DNA of 64,000 nt from Abiotrophia defectiva ATCC 49176 (lineage in GTDB: Bacteria > Bacillota > Bacilli > Lactobacillales > Aerococcaceae), in assembly GCF_037041345.1 (NCBI RefSeq), contig NZ_CP146287.1:1925501-1989500 (forward strand), written 5' to 3'. Below, piece by piece: positions 30,901-37,092 of this stretch; within the stretch, counting starts at the first letter, position 1, and each line of letters starts with the position of its first letter. Both the position numbers and the translations under genes were made by a program. Under the pieces are notes generated by a model, which was given only the letters and a program-made list of their open reading frames with translations, did not search any database and was not told the DNA's origin.

Positions 30901-32940
30901 TTGAACTTCTGTCTTGAAGGTGCCAGTTTCTGGACCCTCTACTCGCAGGAAGTTATAACCAGATACTTCCTTCTTCTGCGCCACGTAGGCTGCGTCCACT
31001 TCGCCTTCCAAAGTTTCTGGATCTGCCAATTTAGCATCTTGCTCGTCAACGTAAGTCACATTCACTGTTCCGCGTGGTTTTGGAATGGCTTGGTAAATAT
31101 ATTTAACATTCTGAACTTCGGACTTGAAGGTACCTGTTTCTGGGCCCTCTACTCGTAGGAAGTTGTACCCTGTGATTTCTTTCTTCTCAGCAACATAAGT
31201 TGCATCCACTTCACCTTCTAAGGTGACCGGATCTGCCAATTTTGCATCTTGCTCGTCTACGTATGTCACATTTACTGTTCCGCGTGGTTTTGGAATTGCT
31301 TGGTAGATATACTTGACGTTTTGGGCTTCTACTTTGAAAGCACCTGTCTCTGGGCCTTCCACTCGCAAGAAGTTGTAGCCTGTGATTTCTTTCTTCTCAG
31401 TTGCGTAGGCGGCATCCACTTCACCTTCTAAGGTAACTGGATCTGCCAATTTTGCGTCTTGCTCATCCACGTAAGTTACGTTTACCGTTCCACGTGGTTT
31501 TGGAATTGCTTGGTAGATGTACTTAACGTTTTGGACTTCTGTCTTGAAGGTGCCAGTTTCTGGACCTTCTACTCGTAAGAAGTTATAACCTGTGATTTCT
31601 TTCTTCTCAGTTGTATAACTTGCGTCCACTTCGCCTTCCAAGGTAACTGGGTCGGACAATTTTGCGTCTTGCTTGTCTACGTATGTAACATTCACCGTTC
31701 CGCGTGGTTTTGGAATTGCTTGATAGATGTACTTAACGTTTTGAACTTCTGTCTTGAAGGTACCGGTCTCTGGACCCTCCACTCGCAGGAAGTTATATCC
31801 TGTGATTTCTTTCTTCTCAGTTGCATAACTTGCATCCACTTCACCTTCTAAGGTAACTGGGTCTGCCAACTGAGCGTCTTTCTCATCAACGTAAGTTACT
31901 TGGACGCGTCCAGATTCCTTAGTTGAGGATTGTAATTCTTTCGGTGTATAGATGAAGGTCGTGACTTGTGGTTCAGTTTGGTACTGACCAGAAACCTTCC
32001 CTTCAATACGTGCAAGCTCGTAACCTTGGAAAGTTTTCTCTTCTAATGTAAAGTTACTTCCCACGGTACCAGTTGTTACGAGATCGTCTGCTAATTTGTC
32101 TTGTTTCTCGGTCAGATAACGAGCTGTTACGGTACCTTCTACTTTTGGCTTGTTAGAACTTGTGTGGATATAACCGACATAAGTGAAACCATCGATTTTA
32201 GGCGGCGTATATTGATAAGTTTGCCCCTTGGTTACCGTCTGGGTCTCGCTAGCGCGCAAATAATTCATTTGCGCCAGAGCAGCACGACCAGCGCCTAAAC
32301 CGGATAAACCGATAACTAAGAGCAACCAGAATTTCCAAGAGCCGTTTTGCTTACGGAAAGACCATGCTAGCAGTGTCCCTAGAATCAATAGGAGTGCACT
32401 AATGAGCCACTGCAGGATGACCACATTCAACTCACCCGTCTTAGGAAGTGAGCCTGGGTCTTGAGGTTTGGATGGTTCTGGGTCTCCAGGTACAGAAGAA
32501 GATTCTGATGAACTGGAACTCGAACTCTCGGAATCGGACTCTGACGAGCTAGACGATTCGGAACTCTCGGAATCTGATGAGCTGGAGGACTCAGATTCTG
32601 AGGAAGAGGAGCTCTCGGACTCTGAAGAGGACGAACTCTCAGATTCAGAGGACTCTTCCGATGATGCTGAAGATTCATCGGATTGACTAGGTGGTTGAGG
32701 TTTTGAGCTTGCATCTTGCTCATAAACCAATTGATAATCCGCCACATCTGTTGTCGCCGTACCAGTCGGATTCTCTTTCACCACTTGCTGGAGTTGTTCA
32801 GGTGTAAGATCCGCCTGATTGACGAAATGATAATTTACAGTGGTCTGTTCTCCCTGAGAAAAGACTTGTAATATTTGTGTGGGGAACGCTAAACAGAAGA
32901 TAGCGCTGAGCGCAAGGGCTCTTTGGGTTTTGTGACGCAT
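24949..32940 (-). CDS. Giant MucBP-repeat protein with an N-terminal, internal LPXTG
   Basis: A 2663-residue protein (ATG at 32938-32940 after GAAAGGAATT). A TTG six codons upstream overlaps the ribosome binding site. In order: a signal peptide (about 1-28); a short domain (LTPEQLQQVV); a Ser/Glu/Asp-rich stalk (85-149); LPKTG at 165-169; a hydrophobic helix (171-194); a basic stretch RKQNGSWK; a second hydrophobic stretch (204-217) ending GRAALAQ; then about 30 MucBP-type repeats of about 70 residues. The first 15 are nearly identical; the later ones have diverged. A non-MucBP stretch interrupts them between units 23 and 24. The C-terminus (SSVSSAQGTES, then RKDETHD) has no LPXTG or membrane helix. 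MucBP repeats bind mucin in lactobacilli. Having the anchor signal in front of the repeats is highly unusual. The product could be membrane-held by two helices, or processed into two proteins. Confidence 0.85.
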   Translation of the reverse strand: MRHKTQRALALSAIFCLAFPTQILQVFSQGEQTTVNYHFVNQADLTPEQLQQVVKENPTGTATTDVADYQLVYEQDASSKPQPPSQSDESSASSEESSESESSSSSESESSSSSESESSSSSDSESSESSSSSESDSESSSSSSSESSSVPGDPEPSKPQDPGSLPKTGELNVVILQWLISALLLILGTLLAWSFRKQNGSWKFWLLLVIGLSGLGAGRAALAQMNYLRASETQTVTKGQTYQYTPPKIDGFTYVGYIHTSSNKPKVEGTVTARYLTEKQDKLADDLVTTGTVGSNFTLEEKTFQGYELARIEGKVSGQYQTEPQVTTFIYTPKELQSSTKESGRVQVTYVDEKDAQLADPVTLEGEVDASYATEKKEITGYNFLRVEGPETGTFKTEVQNVKYIYQAIPKPRGTVNVTYVDKQDAKLSDPVTLEGEVDASYTTEKKEITGYNFLRVEGPETGTFKTEVQNVKYIYQAIPKPRGTVNVTYVDEQDAKLADPVTLEGEVDAAYATEKKEITGYNFLRVEGPETGAFKVEAQNVKYIYQAIPKPRGTVNVTYVDEQDAKLADPVTLEGEVDATYVAEKKEITGYNFLRVEGPETGTFKSEVQNVKYIYQAIPKPRGTVNVTYVDEQDAKLADPETLEGEVDAAYVAQKKEVSGYNFLRVEGPETGTFKTEVQNVKYIYQAIPKPRGTVNVSYVDEQDAKLADPVTLEGEVDAAYATEKKEITGYNFLRVEGPETGAFKSEVQSVKYIYQAIPKPRGTVNVTYVDEQDAKLSDPVSLEGEVDTAYATEKKEITGYNFLRVEGPETGTFKAEVQNVKYIYQAIPKPRGTVNVTYVDEQDAKLADPETLEGEVDAAYTTQKKEVAGYNFLRVEGPETGTFKTEAQNVKYIYQAIPKPRGTVNVTYVDEQDAKLADPVTLEGEVDTAYTTEKKEITGYNFLRVEGPETGTFKSEAQNVKYIYQAIPKPRGTVNVTYVDEQDTKLVDPVTLEGEVDATYAAEKKEITGYNFLRVEGPETGAFKAEAQNVKYIYQAIPKPRGTVNITYVDEQDAKLADPDTLEGEVDAAYTTQKKEVASYNFLRVEGPETGTFKAEAQNVKYIYQAIPKSRGTVNVTYVDNQDAKLADSVTLEGEVDASYTTEKKEITGYNFLRVEGPETGTFKTEVQNVKYIYQAIPKPRGTVNVTYVDEQDAKLSDPVTLEGEVDASYTTEKKEITGYNFLRVEGPATGTFKSDVQNVKYIYQAIPKPRGTVLVTYVDEQDAQVADPETLEGEVGAAYTAQKKEVSGYNFLRVEGPATGTFKTEAQNVKYIYQAIPKPRGTVNVLYVDEADQPVADAETLEGEVDTAYTATQKEVRDYNFLRVEGDRQGTFATEAKTVKFVYQPANLPPNNGAVNVRYIDETNDDLLPPVDMAGLLGDSYQTEEKAVEGYRLSYVSGETQGTYASQKHYVTYVYASPRTKARGKVVVRYKTVKGETLHPDVVTTGYVGTDAPIEIKKFENYFYQGWEGYPPRVTYQEGTQVVILLYSTKEYKKEESGWGYANAKYVDENGKELKPSVYTDGRPGASYEFDTLDIENYILIRTEGEKKGKYISGQTQRVDFVYRRIARVVTSKVIVYYRNEADIDLGPAEEIKGAVGDYYTTTQKHFANHRFTRVDGETEGQITEEPQKVIYYYERLRGDLTVKYEDEAGEELAQPKYLTDYVGLPYQEKARSFDNYELVRVDGPEMGFYTEEAQTITYVYRKSIGYVKVNYQDTDGHSIWPSINLSGQVDTAYSTEKKEIEGYVFDHVDGAESGNYSLETQTVTYVYRKGTDQELPGIVRVRYQDDQGMLLIPEIVMKGELGKNYYTRQKEFNNYVFVQVNGEEFGQYSEQEQVVTYIYRVVNITKDKEGTLIVRYVDEANEDLAPPIRSYKPFGTPYQTEQKQFDNFTFLTVLGNTTGTYQLEDQVVTYVYRSVYPDPGKVIVDYVDDRGNYLAERVILHGAVGTQYVTEKKNIEYYQYVGVQGEVTGKYAGYEKHVIYYYQATAPGLELFGKVGNTLREDPRQTDRQFTISGTVGMPISTLIPRNPYPDLYDFLGHDVNYDNLRSQPSVFEIRNSRDGRGEVEVYYRRRILPGIIRVNFLDEAGEKLEVSEIHDGLVGETYDLSSKHYISKGDKKYELASDESEFKGQFEDSPKVVNLRYKRTTATVTLKYVDEAGQDLDQYVAEYQKHIEVPMGVETTIRPADLSQQQYALKRTGQSLFATFNEDTTITLTYRHFDKFHTATARYVDEEGHEIGSETVKGHAETPYYLVPNPVPGYVYSHTQGQASGFLEAEETIVTFVYNSNPKHRVIVRYINDKTGEIIKLIEHVALEGKPFRSEFEPAIREEGEFNADNYRMVRKNTNYAYHTFSSEDPETVYIDYYYNPIHRVTKTVKHVTVSGEELAQTRTDRVEVGTEYEKETQGDFPDYELTSVPENAQGTVPNHDFEIVFVYRRVTKLYIEYYNDDSIEGFPVRVHITESTVTQGEPYTVTPDENLWDWLVYDYSDDPLSGTVGDKPIVVKLHYRVPSYEEKTVITLRHVTEDGQEIHEPTTLSAWPNRYVIPKPVAVANYKYSYLRKNGETLDGINVYEEAETYELVYTREETVVPVMPAEAANQASSVSSAQGTESTASRKDETHD
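28750..31908 (-). repeat. Fifteen tandem 210-bp MucBP-coding repeats
   Basis: Fifteen near-identical units of about 70 codons (consensus start TVNVTYVDEQDAKLADP, then ITGYNFLRVEGPETGTF, end VKYIYQAIPKPRG). The variant QKKEV in place of EKKEI, together with PETLEGEV or PDTLEGEV, occurs at units 4, 7, 10 and 13 counted from the first TVNV unit. This shows a superimposed 630-bp period of three units. The last unit (28750-28968) is more divergent. Confidence 0.9.
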
Positions 32941-32974
32941 GCCGATAATTCCTTTCAATATTTGTCCATTGTCT

Positions 32975-33003
32975 ATTTAACTAGATTTATAGGCGAAAGT
33001 CAA
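32975..33003 (-). promoter_or_regulatory. Promoter candidate of the MucBP-repeat gene
   Basis: -35 TTGACT (32998-33003), 17-nt spacer and -10 TTAAAT (32975-32980). An alternative -10 TATAAA lies just upstream but has no matching -35. Confidence 0.5.
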
Positions 33004-33163
33004 TCTAATTGCGCAAAATTCACATGATTTTTTTGTAAATCATATGATATCCTCCAATATATTATTTAAATATATATTTTGCATGATTGTTTGGACATCA
33101 AACTAAAAGAATTGCCTAGACATAAGGGAATAAAAGGCGAACGTTACTCCTGATTTTCTGCAC

Positions 33164-33201
33164 AAAAATATGCGACCGAGAAATCTCGATCGCATATTTC
33201 A
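33164..33201 (-). terminator. Terminator of the 1105-aa adhesin gene
   Basis: Stem AAATATGCGA/TCGCATATTT (33166-33175 with 33190-33199) with inner CGAGA/TCTCG pairing and a minus-strand T run. It lies just beyond the adhesin stop. Confidence 0.85.
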
Positions 33202-33224
33202 TCTATTTCACATCAGTGGTTTGA

Positions 33225-36200
33225 TTAGTTTCTAGCATTCTTGCGAGTAAACAACACAACAACTGCTGCGATTACCAATACAAAACCTAAGCCGATTAGT
33301 AAGAATGAGCTAGATTCACCAGTTTTTGGTAATTTCTTCTCTTCTTTCTTCTCTTCGTTCTTGCCTGGGTCATGTTGGTTTGGAGTATTGTTAGCAAGAA
33401 GGTTTACGAAGACCACACCGCTTGTATTTTCTTTCTTAGAAACTACTAATTGCCCTTGACCATTGTCAGTAACTTCTACTGTTACTGGGTAAGTCTTTTC
33501 ATCGTAAGTGATCTCTGTCTTATCGCCTTTCTTCTGATGAAGAGTGTAAGTGTAAGTACCTGGCGCATCGTATGTCAATGCTGGGAAGGCTACTTTACCT
33601 TCTGCATCAGTCTTAAGTTCGCTGATGACTTTGCCATCTTTATCAAGTAATTCAATAGTGAAATCACCTGCTTTGATTGGCTGATTATCCTTGTCATCTT
33701 TGCCTTTTTTGAGGACTGAAGTTGCATCTACAACAACGCTAGTTGGAGCTGCCTTGTAAGTGTTAGAGAAGGCTGCTTCTTTAGCGTAAGTTGCTTTTGC
33801 TTCTAATTGACCTTTACCATTGTCTGTAACTGCTACTGCTACATCAAATTCGGTTGCGTCATAAGTGTAGCCTGCTGCGCCTTCATTCTTCTCACGAATC
33901 TTGAACTTGTAGTCACCTGCTGCATCGAAGCTTACTGCTGCGAATTCAACAGAACCATCTGCCTTGTTCTTAGCTGTTTGAACTACTTTACCGTTTTGGT
34001 CTACTAATTCGAAAGTGAATTGATCAGCTGCTAAATTAGCACCTGCCAATGTCTTGCTTGCTTTCACTACAACGCTTGCTGCTGCTGCTTTGTAAGTGTT
34101 AGAGAAAGCTGCTTCTTTAGCGTAAGTTGCTTTTGCTTCTAATTGACCTTTACCGTTGTCTGTAACTGCTACTGCTACATCAAATTCGGTTGCGTCATAA
34201 GTGTAGCCTGCTGCGCCTTCATTCTTCTCACGAATCTTGAAGTTGTAGTTGCCTGCTGCATCGAAGTTTACTGCTGGGAATTCAACAGTACCATCTGCTT
34301 TGTTCTTAGCAGTGCCAACAACTTTACCGTTTTGGTCTACTAATTCGAAAGTGAATTGATCAGCTGCTAAAGTAGCACCTGCTAATTTCTTGCTTGCTTT
34401 CACTACAACGCTTGCTGCTGCTGCCTTGTAAGTGTTAGAGAAGGCTGCTTCTTTAGCGTAAGTTGCTTTTGCTTCTAATTGACCTTTACCGTTGTCTGCA
34501 ACAGCTACTGCTACATCGAATTCGGTTGCGTCATAAGTGTAGCCTGCTGCACCTTCATTCTTCTCACGAATCTTGAAGTTGTAGTTGCCTGCTGCATCGA
34601 AGCTTACTGCTGGGAATTCAACAGTACCATCTGCCTTGTTCTTAGCTGTTTGAACTACTTTACCGTTTTGGTCTACTAATTCGAAAGTGAATTGATCAGC
34701 TGCTAAAGTGCCGCCGTTCAATGTCTTGCTTGCTGTTACTACTAGGCTTGCTGCTGCTGCCTTGTAAGTGTTGCTGAAGCTTGCTTCTGGTGTGTAAGTT
34801 GCGGTTGCTTCTAATTGAGCTTGACCATTATCAACAACTGATACAGCCACTTCTACTTCTTTAGCGTCGTAGGTGTAACCTGCTGCACCTTCATTCTTCT
34901 CACGAATAGTGTAAGTGTAGTTGCCTGCTGCATCGAAGCTTACTGCTGGAAACTCAACAGTACCATCTGCTTTGTTCTTAGCGGTTTGAACTACTGAACC
35001 AGTAGCTTTGTCTACTAATTCGAAGGTGAATTGATCAGCTGCTAAAGTGCCGCCAGTCAATGTCTTAGTAGCTTTCACTACTAGGCTTGCAGATGCTGCT
35101 TTATAAGTGTTAGTGAAGGCTTCACGGTCATAAGTAACTGTGGCAGTCTTAGCACCTGCATTGTTAACTACCTTAACAGTTGCTGTGATTGGGTTTTGGT
35201 CATAAGTGACACCTGCCAAAGTGCCTTTTACTTCGCGAATCTTGTAGGTGAAGTCACCTGCATTCTTGAACTTAACTTTCTTGAATTTAACAAGACCGTT
35301 TTCGTCGTTCTTAGCTTTTGCAACTACTGAGTTGTCTGCTGAGTTTACTAATTCGAACTCGAATTCTTCAGCTTTCAGAGCACGACCTTCCAATTTCTTG
35401 TTAACTTGGAAGATTACTTCGTCAGAACGAGCACCAGTACCGATACCATCGGTAGTTGTCAATGGTGCGAAACCGTCGAAATCTTGCTTATCTGTATCAG
35501 AAGAGAAATTTACATGGTTTTTAACACGTTTAGTTACTGGGTCAACCGGTTCAGTGACACGAGTTTGGTAGATTAAGAAGAGACCACGGCCATCCAAGCT
35601 ACCACCCTTGTTAGGGATAACTGTGAAGTGGTTGTCATCTTCATTTGTAATCGTAGTCCCGTCAAAGGAGTCTACCCGAGTCCCATTTTCCCAGTCACTG
35701 AAGTAGTAACCAGTCATTGGGCCAACAAATTCTTGGCCTTCAGGGATAGTGTCTTTGATAACCGCATTAGTTACGCCTGGTTTAGCGTAGCGGTTAATAC
35801 GAATACGCCAGTCAACCAATTCTGGGTTGTCTTTGTTTTGTACCCCCCACTTGGTGTAACCAGTTGGGTCTTCATCGACAACGATACGTGTCAAGGTGTA
35901 AGTCCCAGCACCTGGCATTTCAAAGGTTTGTGGAACATTTTTTGGCACGCTATCCGCCCAAACTGCCGTGAATTGGACAGCAATTGTCTTGTCTTCGTTG
36001 AGTTTTGCGTAATAAGCTTCGTTAGTGATAGTGATAGTTGCAGTATTGGTAGCTGGATCTGTTACCAAAGTCCCTACAACTTCGCCCCCAGCGGTAATGT
36101 TAGTTGGGCCAGTTTGCTCAACTTTGAAGGTACTTGGCACTGTATAAACAATGGTGTCGCCATTCTTCAAGGTTACGCTGTTTGGAATTTTGTAACTTGG

Positions 36201-36542
36201 GGCAATATAGAATTTACCTTCCCCGTATTTAGCGTCATTTTTAACCGGGTTAGTGTTAATGGTAAAGCCAGTAGTCAACTCATATTGAGCTGGTTGAACT
36301 TGTGCTTGTGGGAAATGTTGTTCTGGCTCTGCCTCTGGATCAGCTGTTGCAGCTGGTTCAGTTTCTTTGGCAGGCGCCTCCTGTTTTTCCTCCCCGTTCT
36401 CTGTTGCCGGTTGGACTGCTTCTGTTGCCGCTGGTGCTACTGGTGTTGCCGCATCTTGCGCAAAAGCAGAAAGTGGGCTAACAAAGACTTGTAGAACCAT
36501 CAGTAAGACAATCAGAAGATTATGTAGCTTACGTTTATTCAA
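33225..36542 (-). CDS. LPXTG surface adhesin with six FctA-like domains
   Basis: A 1105-residue sortase-anchored protein, third member of the paralogous set. Signal peptide 1-29 (AFAQ cleavage region); Ala/Pro/Glu-rich linker to about 85; N-terminal adhesin-type region at about 86-370 with KYGEGKFYIAPSY, closest to that of the 1897-aa protein; six FctA-like domains (374 to about 1042); Lys/Glu-rich spacer; LPKTG at 1071-1075; membrane helix; tail RKNARN. Domains 3-5 are nearly identical 112-residue copies. The sixth domain differs: it has a KKGKDDKDNQ insertion, and Gln (TLHQKKG) stands where the others have the catalytic Glu (KIREK), so its isopeptide bond may not form. The start is TTG at 36540-36542 after AGGAGTGAT. 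The ligand is unknown. Confidence 0.9.
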   Translation of the reverse strand: MNKRKLHNLLIVLLMVLQVFVSPLSAFAQDAATPVAPAATEAVQPATENGEEKQEAPAKETEPAATADPEAEPEQHFPQAQVQPAQYELTTGFTINTNPVKNDAKYGEGKFYIAPSYKIPNSVTLKNGDTIVYTVPSTFKVEQTGPTNITAGGEVVGTLVTDPATNTATITITNEAYYAKLNEDKTIAVQFTAVWADSVPKNVPQTFEMPGAGTYTLTRIVVDEDPTGYTKWGVQNKDNPELVDWRIRINRYAKPGVTNAVIKDTIPEGQEFVGPMTGYYFSDWENGTRVDSFDGTTITNEDDNHFTVIPNKGGSLDGRGLFLIYQTRVTEPVDPVTKRVKNHVNFSSDTDKQDFDGFAPLTTTDGIGTGARSDEVIFQVNKKLEGRALKAEEFEFELVNSADNSVVAKAKNDENGLVKFKKVKFKNAGDFTYKIREVKGTLAGVTYDQNPITATVKVVNNAGAKTATVTYDREAFTNTYKAASASLVVKATKTLTGGTLAADQFTFELVDKATGSVVQTAKNKADGTVEFPAVSFDAAGNYTYTIREKNEGAAGYTYDAKEVEVAVSVVDNGQAQLEATATYTPEASFSNTYKAAAASLVVTASKTLNGGTLAADQFTFELVDQNGKVVQTAKNKADGTVEFPAVSFDAAGNYNFKIREKNEGAAGYTYDATEFDVAVAVADNGKGQLEAKATYAKEAAFSNTYKAAAASVVVKASKKLAGATLAADQFTFELVDQNGKVVGTAKNKADGTVEFPAVNFDAAGNYNFKIREKNEGAAGYTYDATEFDVAVAVTDNGKGQLEAKATYAKEAAFSNTYKAAAASVVVKASKTLAGANLAADQFTFELVDQNGKVVQTAKNKADGSVEFAAVSFDAAGDYKFKIREKNEGAAGYTYDATEFDVAVAVTDNGKGQLEAKATYAKEAAFSNTYKAAPTSVVVDATSVLKKGKDDKDNQPIKAGDFTIELLDKDGKVISELKTDAEGKVAFPALTYDAPGTYTYTLHQKKGDKTEITYDEKTYPVTVEVTDNGQGQLVVSKKENTSGVVFVNLLANNTPNQHDPGKNEEKKEEKKLPKTGESSSFLLIGLGFVLVIAAVVVLFTRKNARN
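33750..34757 (-). repeat. Three 336-bp repeats coding for FctA-like domains
   Basis: Codons 596-931 of the 1105-aa adhesin are three near-identical 112-codon domains (start AASVVVKASK, core YTYDATEFDVAVAV, end FSNTYKAA). The same reverse-frame segments recur at 33807, 34143 and 34479, exactly 336 bp apart. Confidence 0.9.
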
Positions 36543-36774
36543 TTTATCACTCCTATCCCCTAAATCACACCCTCCCTCTAGACGCTACTTACTCAAGGGA
36601 AGACAATGCTTTTTTAGGATGTTTTTATGGCATTTAGTACCAAGTATATTCTATCAAACCGAGATTCATTTGTATAGAGGAAATTGCGATATTTTCAGAA
36701 TCATTCGCATATTGTTAACAATGTCACGTCATGTCTTTTTTTTTATGACATACTAAGCAAGCCAACGCCTATTA

Positions 36775-36963
36775 CTAGCGGTTTTCATAGTCTGTGCCAT
36801 CTAGTATCTGACTTACATAGACCACTAAAAAAGTTGCTTGGGACTGACGTCCGGTTCTAGCATATATGAAGCAATATAAGACGATTCCTATTACTAGCAA
36901 GCTACTTAATCCCGCAAACCCACTAGCTGGCCCTAGGCCATTGATGGAAGATGCTGCCATCAT
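36775..36963 (-). CDS. Possible small membrane protein
   Basis: A 62-codon frame with one hydrophobic segment (SLLVIGIVLYCFIYA at about residues 21-35) flanked by a basic stretch. I do not recognise the family. A -10 TATAAT lies 12 nt upstream (36975-36980) without a good -35. The ribosome binding site is weak (AGAAAG). It lies between the adhesin island and the ABC transporter genes and has no terminator of its own. It could be a real small protein or a chance frame. Confidence 0.35.
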   Translation of the reverse strand: MMAASSINGLGPASGFAGLSSLLVIGIVLYCFIYARTGRQSQATFLVVYVSQILDGTDYENR

Positions 36964-37021
36964 TTCTTTCTACTATTATAATATGCAAATCTCTACCTGG
37001 GATGATACTGCCAGTAACACA

Positions 37022-37056
37022 TAAAAAAGAGACTAGGAAGTTAGTCCCAGTCTCTC
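37022..37056 (-). terminator. Terminator of the ABC transporter operon
   Basis: Stem AGAGACT/AGTCTCT (37028-37034 with 37049-37055), extended by GG/CC pairs, followed on the minus strand by six T. It lies about 35 nt after the stop codon of the solute-binding protein gene. Confidence 0.85.
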
Positions 37057-37092
37057 GTTTGACTTATTTACTTATTGTATTGATCAGGCTGA

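Noticed and set aside
32430-32760. Frameshift joining two genes in the MucBP protein
   Set aside because: The frame is continuous through the Ser-rich stretch, LPKTG and both hydrophobic segments, with no ribosome binding site or start codon before the second segment. I kept one gene, with the assembly question noted as a refutation test.
35628-36494. Plus-strand frame of 288 codons opposite the 1105-aa adhesin, and similar frames opposite the FctA-like and MucBP repeats
   Set aside because: They are antisense shadows of repetitive genes. They recur with the repeat period and have no family resemblance.
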